From the NCBI GenBank assembly GCA_015657435.1, contig JADLKH010000001.1, positions 53,517 through 70,476 of the forward strand: a stretch of DNA of 16,960 nt, written 5' to 3'. Every line of letters starts with the position of its first letter. Positions within the stretch are counted from its first letter, which is position 1. The DNA is from Synergistales bacterium (lineage in GTDB: Bacteria > Synergistota > Synergistia > Synergistales > 79-D21). Below the pieces are notes generated by a model that ran no database searches, was not told the origin of the DNA, and was given only the letters and a program-made list of their open reading frames with translations. Shown here piece by piece: positions 6,489-14,257 of the stretch. Made by a program: the position numbers and the translations under genes.

Positions 6489-6914
6489 CTAGAGCGTCGT
6501 GATGTCGACACCGGAAGCGCGTTCCTTCAGTATTTCTCTCAGGCGCCCCTCCTGGGAGCGGTCAAAAAGAACCTTCCATCCTAGGATGTCGCGCTCGAAA
6601 AACGCCATCATCTGATGCCGCCTGAAAGCCAATCCGACATGCCCGAGTTCGTTCCAAGGAAAGATTTCACGGTTTCTGTTCAGCCAGGTCTTGGTTTCAC
6701 GGACGATTCCCTCTTCCGTGAGGTAGATTCTTTTCCTGTAGCCGCACGCGTAAAGGACGGCTGCTCCAACGAAGAGGGCATGGAAGCTCAGACTCTTCAC
6801 GGTTAAAAAACGGCGCAAGGCATCCCCGAGAAGGTAGATTCCGATCCCCCCGAACGTCCAGCGCATCCATTCCGGGAAAGGCGTGTTCGACTTTGATTCA
6901 AGCAGAACGGTCAA
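6489..6914 (-). CDS. Small membrane protein, two TM segments plus PH-like domain (hypothetical)
   Basis: The protein has 141 residues. I chose the TTG at 6914 because AAAGGAGAG lies 6 bases upstream; the frame is open further upstream, but that part overlaps the nhaC2 terminator and gene end. Seen: two hydrophobic stretches (about 17-35 and 43-58), then a basic turn (YRKRIYLTEEGIVRETK). The beta-rich region with WNELGHVGLAFRRH and a final amphipathic helix (VLFDRSQEGRLREILKERA) resemble bacterial PH-domain membrane proteins of the YcxB/YdbT type. Function unknown. It sits between two NhaC paralogues with strong hairpins on both sides. The ribosome binding site starts about 15 bases after the upstream hairpin, so it probably depends on readthrough from nhaC2. 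Confidence 0.7.
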   Translation of the reverse strand: MTVLLESKSNTPFPEWMRWTFGGIGIYLLGDALRRFLTVKSLSFHALFVGAAVLYACGYRKRIYLTEEGIVRETKTWLNRNREIFPWNELGHVGLAFRRHQMMAFFERDILGWKVLFDRSQEGRLREILKERASGVDITTL

Positions 6915-6944
6915 AGGAATCTCTCCTTTAAACTTCCTGAGTGG

Positions 6945-6981
6945 AAAAACGGGGAGGGGGCAGAATCCCCCTCCCCGTTTT
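6945..6981 (-). terminator. Rho-independent terminator of nhaC2 (hairpin just upstream of the PH-like gene)
   Basis: AAAACGGGGAGGGGG (6946-6960) and CCCCCTCCCCGTTTT (6967-6981) form a perfect 15-bp stem with a 6-base loop. On the - strand it ends in TTTTT, 21 bases after the nhaC2 stop. The symmetry also allows + strand action. Confidence 0.85.
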
Positions 6982-7002
6982 CGTGCGAACCGGATCGCAA
7001 TT

Positions 7003-8529
7003 CTACAGGTCGGCAGGTTTCTCCTTCGCGATGACGGGTTCTCCTTCCTTGCCCCTCCAGGCTGTCCCGATGCCAAGGTAGGTCAGCAGGATAGCCATGA
7101 GCGGGTTCAGGTAATTGAGGAAGGCATACGGAACATATTGGACCGTCGCCACTCCGAGAACCCCGCTGTTGTAGGCTCCGCAGGTGTTCCAGGGAATCAG
7201 GACCGATGTCAGAGTTCCCGCGTCCTCAAGAGATCTGGAAAGCATGCGCGCGTGAAGTCCCTTCTCTTCGAAACCGAGGCGGAACATGCGGCCCGGCATG
7301 ACGATCGACAGGTACTGGTCGCCCAAAAAGACGTTGCAGATGAAGCAGGAGGCGATGACCGATGCAACAAGACCACCGACGCTCTTGACTCCCTTGAGGA
7401 TCGTGCGCAGCATGACCTCGAGGAATCCGCACCTCTCCATGATGCCGCCGAAGGACAGGGCGCAGATGATCAGCGAGATGGTCCAGTTCATGGATTGCAT
7501 CCCACCGCGGGTAAGCAGGTCATTCAGCATTCCGCCCACTTCCTTGGCCATCTCTGGAGTCACGCCAAGGATGTTGTTTTCCGCAAGTGCCTTGGCAACC
7601 GCGGTCAGGTCCTCAGCTCCGCCCAGAGTGGCGGAAAGAGTCGCCGAATACCCGTTCTGGATGACGTTCATGATGTCCCCGATTCCCATGCCCTGGAAAG
7701 CCGCGATCACCGCGCCGGCAACAACGCCGGCAAAGAGGCCGGGGATGGCCGGCATCTTCATGACGCAGAGAGCGATGACCAGGATCGGGGGAACGAACCC
7801 GAGAAGGCTGATGCTGAATTCGTGGGACATGACCGACTGGATTGCCGTGATCTTTGCCGCGTCAAGAGTCCCCCCGCCGTACTTCATGCCGAGGATGATC
7901 GTGATCGCGCAGACAAGCACGTAGGTGGGACCCGTCGTCCAGATCATGGCCCGGATGTGCTGGAAGAGATCCGTTCCGGCGATGGCCGGGGCAAGGTTCG
8001 TCGTATCGGAAAGCGGGGACATCTTATCGCCGAAATAGGCTCCGGAAATGATGACGCCGGCCGACAGCGGCGCGGGGATACCAAGACCCATCGCCACGCC
8101 CATCAGCGCAATGCCCACCGTTCCCGTGGTGCCCCAGGAGGTTCCCGTCGACAGGGAGACGACCGAACAAATCAGGAGAGTCGCCAGGAGGAACCATCGG
8201 GGAGAGAGCAGATCAAGTCCGTAGTAGATCAGGCTGGGAACGACGCCGCTCTGGATCCATGCGCCGATAATCATGCCGACGATGTAGAGGATGAGAATCG
8301 CTTGAAGGGCAAGGACGATACCGTTGATCATGCCCTCCTCGATGGTCTTCCAGGGGATTCCGAGAACCCACCGGCCGACCAGAGCGGCAAAGAGGGCGCA
8401 AAGCACGAGAGGAATATGCACTTCCGCTTCCAGCTTGAGAACGCTATAACCGATGATGAGTGCCGCTGCGAGGACGACCATTACGGCGATACCGAAACTA
8501 GGCTTCTTTCCAACCGCTTCTTCCGTCAT
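7003..8529 (-). CDS. nhaC: NhaC-family Na+/H+ antiporter-type carrier (paralogue 2)
   Basis: The protein has 508 residues. The ATG is at 8529, with AAAGGGGG about 12 bases upstream and an AGGG nearer. It aligns with nhaC1 without gaps over at least the first 170 residues; both carry LKLEAE at 31-36, GMIIGAWIQSGVVP at 85-98 and GDKMSPLSDTTNLAP at 167-181. It also has the same FLGDQYLS-PGRMFR and LSRSLEDAGTLTS-PWNTCGAY blocks near the end. The two are clearly duplicates that have since diverged, mostly in the mid-protein region (about residues 295-340) and in the C-terminal tail. Membrane protein; likely Na+/H+ or Na+/organic-solute exchange. It is transcribed from its own strong promoter (8641-8668), opposite to nhaC1. 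A different substrate from nhaC1 is possible. Confidence 0.9.
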   Translation of the reverse strand: MTEEAVGKKPSFGIAVMVVLAAALIIGYSVLKLEAEVHIPLVLCALFAALVGRWVLGIPWKTIEEGMINGIVLALQAILILYIVGMIIGAWIQSGVVPSLIYYGLDLLSPRWFLLATLLICSVVSLSTGTSWGTTGTVGIALMGVAMGLGIPAPLSAGVIISGAYFGDKMSPLSDTTNLAPAIAGTDLFQHIRAMIWTTGPTYVLVCAITIILGMKYGGGTLDAAKITAIQSVMSHEFSISLLGFVPPILVIALCVMKMPAIPGLFAGVVAGAVIAAFQGMGIGDIMNVIQNGYSATLSATLGGAEDLTAVAKALAENNILGVTPEMAKEVGGMLNDLLTRGGMQSMNWTISLIICALSFGGIMERCGFLEVMLRTILKGVKSVGGLVASVIASCFICNVFLGDQYLSIVMPGRMFRLGFEEKGLHARMLSRSLEDAGTLTSVLIPWNTCGAYNSGVLGVATVQYVPYAFLNYLNPLMAILLTYLGIGTAWRGKEGEPVIAKEKPADL

Positions 8530-8640
8530 AACCCTGATTTCCCCCTTTCTTTTCTACCATTCTACCTTGTCGCGCGTAAGAGTTCCTCTCCGTTAATGAA
8601 CCAAAGCACACCCCCCGGTTTCTTTTATGCCGCCGCTAAC

Positions 8641-8668
8641 ATTATAAGGCCATTGGCAGGGCTGTCCA
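8641..8668 (-). promoter_or_regulatory. Predicted sigma-70 promoter of nhaC2
   Basis: On the - strand: -35 TGGACA (8668-8663), 16-base spacer, perfect -10 TATAAT (8646-8641). The leader to the ATG at 8529 is about 105 bases, with no recognised riboswitch. This is the best promoter match in the window. Confidence 0.75.
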
Positions 8669-8711
8669 GACGTCAAATCGGTCTCCTGCGCCGGGTACAA
8701 ACACATGAGAA

Positions 8712-8740
8712 AGCGGGCCGGAATCGCTTCCCGGCCCGCT
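8712..8740 (-). terminator. Terminator of the ctsR-clpC-ppiC operon
   Basis: AGCGGGCCGG (8712-8721) pairs with CCGGCCCGCT (8731-8740) over a 9-base loop, 9 bases after the ppiC stop on the - strand. The following T-run is weak (TTTCTC), so termination may be incomplete, but the promoter of nhaC2 lies beyond it. Confidence 0.7.
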
Positions 8741-8749
8741 CGAACACAA

Positions 8750-9601
8750 CTATTGCCCCAATGCCGCCAGCTGTTTTTCGTCGATCGACAGTGGAGCGGC
8801 TTTCCTCAATCTGGCGAGTTCCTCCTCCAGGTAAGACTGCTGAAGGTCCCTTGCAACCTGGTTTTTAACCGCTTCGTAAAGGCCCTCGCCCGCAGGCCGT
8901 TTTCCCAGGACCTGGATCACGTGCCAACCGTATTCGCTCTTGATGGGTCCTGCAAAACTCCCCTTCCTTGCTGAAAAAGCCGCCTGCTCAAAGACCGGAA
9001 CGGTGTCGCCCTTTTCTATCCAGCCCAAGTCTCCGCCCTTTTCCGCCGAACCCTGGTCCTTGCTCGACTTTGCAGCCAATTCGGCAAAATCATCCCCCGC
9101 AAGTGCCGACAACAGCAGGTTCCTGGCTTCCGCCTCCGATTCGACCAGAATGTGGCGGACATGCACGGCTTCCTTAACGGCGTAGTTTTCTCTATGGGCC
9201 TCGAAATAGGAGCGGATGGCTTTTTCGCTCATATCCCAGCCGGCGGCCTGTCTTTCCACGTAGAACTGCGCCATCGTGTTGACGGCATCCCAACGAAGCT
9301 TAGCGGCAACGGCCGGGTTGAGTTGGATTCCCTTGGCCTGGGCAGCCTGGAAAACGAGAAGAAGGTCCGCAATATCCGTCAAAAAGCCCTTTTTATCCTC
9401 GACGGACATTCCTGAGAAGACCATTCCGGCCATGGCTTCGTTTCCACCCGCTTTTTGAGTCAGAAGGTACAGCAGGTCATTCGCTGAAACGCTCTCCGTC
9501 CCGACCTTCATGACGGGAACCTGATCCGCGGCGACAGCCTGCAGGGTAGTCAAGGCTAGAAGGGAAATCAGTAATCCGACGATGGCGAGTGACTTCTTCA
9601 A
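8750..9601 (-). CDS. Exported peptidyl-prolyl cis-trans isomerase, PpiC/parvulin type
   Basis: The protein has 283 residues. The start is the TTG at 9601, with GGGGAGGA 7 bases upstream, and it begins exactly at a Sec signal peptide (MKKSLAIVGLLISLLALTTL, then QAVAA). A cleavage site after AVA or AVAA is likely. There is no lipobox cysteine, unlike PrsA of monoderms, so a free periplasmic protein is expected. Residues 35-140 form a helical SurA/PpiD-like N-terminal chaperone region. The parvulin domain (about 145-236) shows VRHILV, GGDLGWIEKGDTVPVFEQAAF and EYGWHVIQV. A Gln/Glu/Leu-rich helix ends the protein. It assists folding of exported proteins. It is the last gene of the stress operon, 43 bp after clpC, so its production should follow CtsR control. 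Confidence 0.9.
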   Translation of the reverse strand: MKKSLAIVGLLISLLALTTLQAVAADQVPVMKVGTESVSANDLLYLLTQKAGGNEAMAGMVFSGMSVEDKKGFLTDIADLLLVFQAAQAKGIQLNPAVAAKLRWDAVNTMAQFYVERQAAGWDMSEKAIRSYFEAHRENYAVKEAVHVRHILVESEAEARNLLLSALAGDDFAELAAKSSKDQGSAEKGGDLGWIEKGDTVPVFEQAAFSARKGSFAGPIKSEYGWHVIQVLGKRPAGEGLYEAVKNQVARDLQQSYLEEELARLRKAAPLSIDEKQLAALGQ

Positions 9602-9644
9602 GGTTTGTTCCTCCCCGGTTGATGTGATTCCGCCCCGAACTCTT

Positions 9645-12113
9645 TCAGGCCGGTATTTCCCTGAAGGCGAGATGGTCCCCTTCGGGCTCGATTTGCACCC
9701 TGGCGCCTTCCTTGAACCTTCCTTCCAGGAAAAGATCCGCCAGGCGGTCTTCCACAAGTCGCTGGATCATCCTGCGAAGCGGCCTTGCCCCGTACTTGGG
9801 ATCGTACCCCTTTTCCAGGAGGAAATCACGCGCTTCTCCGGAAACATGGATTTTAATTCCCCTGTCTTTAACCCGTTTTTCGACTTCCGTGAGCATCAGG
9901 TCCACGATTTTGAGCAATTCCTCCCTGGACAGAGACCGGAAAACGACGATATCGTCCACGCGGTTGAGGAATTCCGGCCGAAAGGCTTGCTTCATGGCCT
10001 CGAGAACCCGCTCCTTTGCTTTTTGATGATCTCCTTCGCTCAACCCCTTTTCCGCCGCGAAACCAAGGCCTTGCCCCTTCGCGAGATCACGGGCGCCGAG
10101 ATTGCTGGTCATGATCACGACCGTGTTCCGAAAATCCACCGTGCGTCCCTGGCCGTCGGTCAGACGACCGTCCTCCAGAATCTGCAGAAGAAGATTGAAA
10201 ACATCGGGATGAGCCTTCTCGATTTCGTCGAAGAGAAGAACGGCATAAGGCCGGCGCCTGATCGCCTCCGTCAGCTTGCCGCCCTCTTCATAGCCAACAT
10301 ATCCCGGAGGGGCCCCGATCAGCTTGGAAACCTCGTGCCTTTCCATGTACTCGCTCATGTCGTAACGCACCATCGCCTCTTCGCTACCGAAAAGGAAGGC
10401 AGCCAGGGCTTTCGCCATTTCCGTCTTCCCGACCCCCGTGGGACCCAGAAACAGGAAACTGCCAACAGGCCTTTTGGGATCCTTCAGGCCGCTGCGAGCC
10501 CGTCTGACGGCTCTTGAAACGGCGTTGACCGCCTCCTGCTGGCCCACCATGCGCCGATGAAGTTCGTCCTCCATCCGAAGGAGGCGGGCCGTTTCCTCCT
10601 CGGTCAACTGGACAACGGGAATCCCCGTCCATTCCGAAACGATTGCAGCGATGTCCTCCCCATTGACGACCGGCTCTTCCTGGTTGCGTCGGAGGAGCCA
10701 GGTTGCCCGCTTTTCCTCGAGCTCATCGGAGACCTTCCTTTCCTCGTCTCGAAGTCGGGCGGCTTTTTCAAATTCCTGAGACGAAACCGCCGATTCCTTT
10801 TCCTTCAGGACCTGTTCCAGGCTCCTCTCGAGCTCCTTCAAGTCGGCGGGCGTCTCCATCGTCTTGAGCCGAGCACGCGCAGCCGCCTCGTCGACAAGGT
10901 CGATGGCCTTGTCCGGCAGGAAACGATCCGAAATATACCGCTCTCCCAGGCGCGAAGCGGCCTCAAGCGCACTATCCTCGATCTTGACCCGATGGTGCGC
11001 TTCATAACGATCCCTCAGGCCCTTCAGGATCGCAATCGCGTCATCGACCCCGGGCTCCTGCACGACAACCGGCTGAAAACGCCTCTCTAGGGCCGCGTCC
11101 TTTTCAATATGCTTCCTGTACTCATCGAAAGTGGTGGCACCGACAACCTGGAAATCGCCTTTCGAAAGGCTGGGCTTCAGGATATTCGCCGCATCAACCG
11201 CCCCTTCGGCTCCCCCTGCTCCGACGATCGTGTGAACCTCGTCAATGAAGAGAACGACATCCTTCGATTCGACGAGTTCCTTGACCAGTTTCCTGAGCCT
11301 TTCCTCGAACTCGCCCCGGTATTTTGTTCCTGCCACAAGGTTGCCCATGTTGAGCTGAACGACCCGTTTCCCCTTGAGGATCTCCGGAACGTCCCCCGCC
11401 ACGACTTTTTGAGCGAGCCCTTCGACGATGGCGGTTTTCCCTACCCCGGGCTCTCCGATCAGGACCGGGTTGTTCTTGGTCCGCCTGGAAAGGATTTGAA
11501 TCAGCCGTTGAATTTCCTTCACCCGCCCGATGACCGGATCGAGATCCCGTTTCCTGGCCATTTCAGTCAGGTCGATACCCAGAGAGTCGAGCGTTGGCGT
11601 TCGTGACCGCGTGACCCGGTTCGCTGCGGATACCTGACCCTCCGCTGCGGCTTGACCGCGAGCGGGTCCCATCTCCCCGCCCGAGAGGGTCGTGGTGATT
11701 TCCTCCCGGACTGCCTGTATCTCGAGACCCATGGCGGTAAGGACCTGGGCGGCGACACCTTCCCCTTCCGCAAGGAGGCCTAGAAGGATGTGCTCCGTTC
11801 CAACGTAATTGACACCCATGTTGCGGGCCTCCCGCATCGCAAGGTCGAGCACGCGCTTTGCCCTCGGGCTCAAAGGCAGGTCCAGAGGCTTCTCCCTCGG
11901 GTGCCCTTTACCGACCGCCGCCTCAACGCGGCTTCTGACCTCGCCAAGCTCCATTCCCGAGTTTCGGAGAACCTGGGCGGCAACGCCCTCTCCCTCCGCG
12001 ACCAATCCCAGGAGCAGATGTTCCGTTCCGATCACGTCATGCCCTAGCGCCAGCGCTTCACGATGCGCCAGCTGGACGACTCGTTTCCCTCTTTCGGTAA
12101 AGAATTGCCACAT
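9645..12113 (-). CDS. clpC: ATP-dependent Clp protease ATP-binding subunit ClpC
   Basis: The protein has 822 residues, the usual ClpC length. Cytoplasmic AAA+ unfoldase that feeds substrates to ClpP. Seen in order: two Clp-N repeats (about 3-67 and 79-143); the first AAA+ module with Walker A GEPGVGKT (220-227) and Walker B VLFIDE; and a middle domain with a UVR-like segment (about 425-470, [15 protein letters not shown]), which distinguishes ClpC from ClpB and ClpA. The second AAA+ module has Walker A GPTGVGKT (557-564), Walker B LLFDE (626-630), the ClpP-docking tripeptide LGF (683-685) and a C-terminal D2-small domain. The start is the ATG at 12113, with AAAGGGG 8 bases upstream. It lies 37 bp after the real end of mcsB and 43 bp before ppiC, in the ctsR operon. 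McsB normally acts as its adaptor, which makes the mcsB frameshift relevant. No defect is seen in clpC itself. Confidence 0.97.
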   Translation of the reverse strand: MWQFFTERGKRVVQLAHREALALGHDVIGTEHLLLGLVAEGEGVAAQVLRNSGMELGEVRSRVEAAVGKGHPREKPLDLPLSPRAKRVLDLAMREARNMGVNYVGTEHILLGLLAEGEGVAAQVLTAMGLEIQAVREEITTTLSGGEMGPARGQAAAEGQVSAANRVTRSRTPTLDSLGIDLTEMARKRDLDPVIGRVKEIQRLIQILSRRTKNNPVLIGEPGVGKTAIVEGLAQKVVAGDVPEILKGKRVVQLNMGNLVAGTKYRGEFEERLRKLVKELVESKDVVLFIDEVHTIVGAGGAEGAVDAANILKPSLSKGDFQVVGATTFDEYRKHIEKDAALERRFQPVVVQEPGVDDAIAILKGLRDRYEAHHRVKIEDSALEAASRLGERYISDRFLPDKAIDLVDEAAARARLKTMETPADLKELERSLEQVLKEKESAVSSQEFEKAARLRDEERKVSDELEEKRATWLLRRNQEEPVVNGEDIAAIVSEWTGIPVVQLTEEETARLLRMEDELHRRMVGQQEAVNAVSRAVRRARSGLKDPKRPVGSFLFLGPTGVGKTEMAKALAAFLFGSEEAMVRYDMSEYMERHEVSKLIGAPPGYVGYEEGGKLTEAIRRRPYAVLLFDEIEKAHPDVFNLLLQILEDGRLTDGQGRTVDFRNTVVIMTSNLGARDLAKGQGLGFAAEKGLSEGDHQKAKERVLEAMKQAFRPEFLNRVDDIVVFRSLSREELLKIVDLMLTEVEKRVKDRGIKIHVSGEARDFLLEKGYDPKYGARPLRRMIQRLVEDRLADLFLEGRFKEGARVQIEPEGDHLAFREIPA

Positions 12114-12150
12114 CGTTTCGTACCCCTTTCCGCCGATCTATGCCCCTGCT

Positions 12151-12384
12151 CTACAACCGGTTCAGCGTTTCCCTTACAAGGTCCGCTCGAGCCGTTTCGA
12201 TTTCTTCCTCGGAGAGCGGACGCCCCACCCCCGCCTGAACGTGGGCCGGCTGGACCCCCAGAAACAGGCGTCCCCATGACAGTTTGTCGAAGGGACCTTT
12301 CATCCCGGCCTCTTGGGCCATCTTCAGCAGGGAAAGGCTTTCCATCGCTTCCGATAGCCCCAGGCGCCGTGCGTAAAGCAAGTT
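12151..12384 (-). pseudogene. mcsB: Out-of-frame C-terminal part of McsB
   Basis: From 12384 to the TAG at 12151-12153 this frame encodes 77 residues (NLLYARRLGLSEAMESL ... ADLVRETLNRL) that continue McsB exactly where the upstream frame loses homology. Joined, the product would be 348 residues, the normal McsB size. The segment forms the helical C-terminal domain involved in dimerisation and phosphoarginine sensing. Where Bacillus McsB has the RDxxRA phosphoarginine-binding motif near the end, this protein reads EEIETARAD, so the first Arg-Asp pair seems absent even after frame correction. No start codon or ribosome binding site suggests independent translation. Confidence 0.8.
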
Positions 12385-13196
12385 CCCCACGCTCTCCAGA
12401 TCCGGTCTTCCAGTCCCTGTCTCCCATCGAGCAGGGTTTCCCTCGCCCGGGCCTCCTGCTCGACAAGCCGGCTGCTGACCGCTTCCACCTTCTCGGCCAG
12501 TTCTTCGCGGGTAAGTCCCAGCGTCACCTGATTGGAAACCTGATAGAGAGATCCGGCCGAAGCCGTCCCTTCGCCGTAGGCCCCTCTGACGACCAATCCC
12601 AGGCGCCCGGACTGGGCGATGATCTCCGGCATGGCCTTTGACATCTTCAGGGCCGGAAGATGCAGCATTGCGGAAGCCCTGAGCCCCGTACCGACGTTTG
12701 TCGGGCAACTTGTGAGAAAACCGAATTCGGGGTCGAAGGCAAAACCAAGGCAATAAAGCGACCGGTCGATGGCCGAGGCGATCCGGAGCGTTTCGCAGAG
12801 AGCCATCCGTCCCAGAAGCACCTGGAGGCGAAGGTGATCCTCTTCGTTCACCATGACCGAAACGATCCCTCTCGCGTCGAGAACGAGGACCCGCTCGGGA
12901 CACCCCTTCAGAAAAGCGGGACTCATCAGACGCCTTTCAACCAAAAGCCACTTTGATAGTGCATCCATCTCACAGAGGTTGCACCAGACGCACTCCCGGA
13001 AGAGCGGCTCGGATTCGATCGCCTGCCGGACCGTTTCCAAAACGGATTTTCTGTCTTCCCCTGAGGCCCGATTGACGAAAGGATACCGCTCCAGGTTCCT
13101 CGCCAGGCGGATCCTGCTCGAGATAACCACGTCTTGGGAGCCATCCTGCCCTTCCACCCACGGGAGGGGCAGCGACAAAATCCTATCCGCGTTCAT
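12324..13196 (-). CDS. mcsB: Protein-arginine kinase McsB, frameshifted (N-terminal kinase part as read)
   Basis: As given, the frame makes 290 residues. The first 271 match the guanido phosphotransferase domain and the last 19 are frameshift product. Seen: SSRIRLARNL (26-35), the catalytic loop VNEEDH (116-121), the catalytic-cysteine segment SCPTNVGTG (163-171), RGAYGEG (204-210) and YQVSNQVTLG (218-227). The kinase phosphorylates arginine residues of CtsR and of substrates for ClpCP. After EDRIWRAWG the family continues as NLLYARRLG, but here the sequence TGGGGAAC is one G short, and the frame ends at a TGA at 12324-12326. The start is the ATG at 13196, with GGGGAGG 7 bases upstream; it overlaps the mcsA end by 14 bp (translational coupling). 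If the indel is a sequencing error the gene is 12151-13196 and intact. Confidence 0.9.
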   Translation of the reverse strand: MNADRILSLPLPWVEGQDGSQDVVISSRIRLARNLERYPFVNRASGEDRKSVLETVRQAIESEPLFRECVWCNLCEMDALSKWLLVERRLMSPAFLKGCPERVLVLDARGIVSVMVNEEDHLRLQVLLGRMALCETLRIASAIDRSLYCLGFAFDPEFGFLTSCPTNVGTGLRASAMLHLPALKMSKAMPEIIAQSGRLGLVVRGAYGEGTASAGSLYQVSNQVTLGLTREELAEKVEAVSSRLVEQEARARETLLDGRQGLEDRIWRAWGTCFTHGAWGYRKRWKAFPC

Positions 13197-13713
13197 CACG
13201 GTGCCTCCCCTCAAGAAGGCGGATCCGGTCCCTTAGCCTTGCCGCGGTCTCATACCTCTCATCCGCAACTGCCGTTTTCAGTTGCTCCCTGAGCAGAACG
13301 AGCTCCGCATCGATTCCTGTAGCGGGATGCCCTTCCGGAACCGGTCCTCTATAGGTTTCGGAGCCGTGAATCCGGGTGAAAAGAGGGCGGATCCATTCCC
13401 TGAAGGCCTGGTAACAGCCGGCACAGCCAAAACGTCCCGATTTACGGAAGGTTTCGAACTCGAGGCCGCAGCGCGGGCACGGGGCGATCTCCCTCCGCGC
13501 TTCTCCATCTTCTGATTTTGCGGGTCCCAGGGTTTTACAGAGAGTTTCGAGAAAGGAACCGATGGAAAATTCGAGAAAGTCGCTGCCCGGTTTCCAATCG
13601 GACGTCAACTCGCGGGCGCATTCCTTGCACAGGTGATGTTCGGAGACGACTCCCTGCACCGCCTGCCGGATATGAACCTCAGCGTTCTTTATGCCGCATC
13701 TTTCGCAGAGCAT
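13183..13713 (-). CDS. mcsA: McsA-like zinc-finger, UVR-motif protein (McsB activator)
   Basis: The protein has 176 residues. Seen: four CxxC pairs (C3/C6, C29/C32, C79/C82, C97/C100), as expected for two zinc-binding modules. A C-terminal UVR motif follows (about 136-170, LREQLKTAVADERYETAARLRDRIRLLEG), of the type that contacts ClpC or McsB. In Firmicutes McsA activates the McsB kinase and the cysteines link the system to metal and oxidative stress. The ATG at 13713 is 5 bases after the ctsR stop and has no good ribosome binding site, so translation probably depends on coupling to ctsR. The end overlaps mcsB by 14 bp. Confidence 0.92.
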   Translation of the reverse strand: MLCERCGIKNAEVHIRQAVQGVVSEHHLCKECARELTSDWKPGSDFLEFSIGSFLETLCKTLGPAKSEDGEARREIAPCPRCGLEFETFRKSGRFGCAGCYQAFREWIRPLFTRIHGSETYRGPVPEGHPATGIDAELVLLREQLKTAVADERYETAARLRDRIRLLEGRHRDERG

Positions 13714-13718
13714 GCAGT

Positions 13719-14198
13719 CTATGCGAGGACCAGGCTCCTGAGCATCCTCTTCAGGAGCTCGGCGTTCATGACGTCCCTGCGGTAGGGGGAAAGGTCGAAA
13801 AGGGACCGGGCCACTTCTTCCTGGTACCGAAGAGCCACTTCGATCAAAAGACGCTCCCTCCCCGTGATCATCTTCCGATGCTGCAGGTTGAGCAAAAGGC
13901 GCTTTGCCTCCGCTTCGGAAAGGGTTTCCCCCACCAGGTCCTCGATGTGGTTCACGCGCTCTTCCGGGAACCTGAAGGACAGGCGCAGGATACGGATGTA
14001 TCCGTGCCCCCCTCTCTGGCTATCCACGAGGAACCCCCTTTCGGGAGTGAACCGGCTCCTGAGCACATAGTTGATCTGGCTTGGAACGCAGCCGAAGAGT
14101 TCCGCCAAATCCTTCCTGCGAAGGGCAACGACCTCTTCCTCGGCCTCCTGGAAGAGCTGGGTGATGTGATCTTCGATTATTTTGGTCAAACTTGCCAT
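13719..14198 (-). CDS. ctsR: Transcriptional repressor CtsR
   Basis: The protein has 159 residues, normal for CtsR. It represses class III heat-shock genes; heat or McsB action relieves this. Seen: the helix-turn-helix FGCVPSQINYVLRSRFTPERGF (35-56) and the wing loop QRGGHGYIRI (61-70). In Bacillus the loop is RGGGGYIRI and its glycines sense temperature; here the third glycine is histidine (H65). The C-terminal domain has ITGRERLLIE, the dimer and McsB-contact region. The start is the ATG at 14198, with AGGGGGTG 5 bases upstream. It is the first gene of the operon, downstream of a promoter that carries a CtsR-like box. Confidence 0.95.
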   Translation of the reverse strand: MASLTKIIEDHITQLFQEAEEEVVALRRKDLAELFGCVPSQINYVLRSRFTPERGFLVDSQRGGHGYIRILRLSFRFPEERVNHIEDLVGETLSEAEAKRLLLNLQHRKMITGRERLLIEVALRYQEEVARSLFDLSPYRRDVMNAELLKRMLRSLVLA

Positions 14199-14227
14199 GG
14201 CTGCACCCCCTGATCTACCCGAGCGTC

Positions 14228-14256
14228 ATTCTACACATAAGGTCAGGATTAGTCAA
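14228..14256 (-). promoter_or_regulatory. Predicted sigma-70 promoter of the ctsR operon
   Basis: On the - strand: -35 TTGACT (14256-14251), 17-base spacer, -10 TAGAAT (14233-14228). The -35 overlaps the plsY stop codon (14253-14255), so plsY transcription runs directly into this promoter. The leader to the ATG at 14198 is about 22 bases. Confidence 0.75.
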
Positions 14257-14257
14257 T
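14241..14257. promoter_or_regulatory. ctsR operator: CtsR-box-like operator in the ctsR promoter
   Basis: GGTCAGGATTAGTCAAT compares with the known CtsR heptad repeat (A/GGTCAAA, 3 bases, A/GGTCAAA). The first heptad matches 5 of 7 and the second 6 of 7, with the correct 3-base spacing. It covers the -35 and half of the spacer of the promoter, as expected for autorepression. The two heptads are imperfect, so affinity may be moderate. Confidence 0.65.

Noticed and set aside
6448..6981. The GC-rich hairpins as transposon ends or mobile-element repeats
   Set aside because: Each is a single stem with flanking A/T runs at a gene end, the form of intrinsic terminators. There is no transposase or target duplication.
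6883..8868. Long + strand open frame opposite nhaC2 (661 codons)
   Set aside because: It is antisense to a clear membrane carrier gene. Its translation is rich in Asp, His, Arg and Gln and has no recognisable domain, as expected from a GC-rich complementary frame.
9582..10517. + strand open frame opposite the end of clpC
   Set aside because: Shadow of clpC codon bias; no domain, no promoter, and it overlaps both clpC and the ppiC start.
12381..12392. Programmed ribosomal frameshifting in mcsB
   Set aside because: A -1 shift is needed at GCG TGG GGA, where the P-site Trp tRNA would have to re-pair on GTG. This is not a normal slippery heptamer, and mcsB is not known to use recoding. A single-base indel in the G run is simpler.
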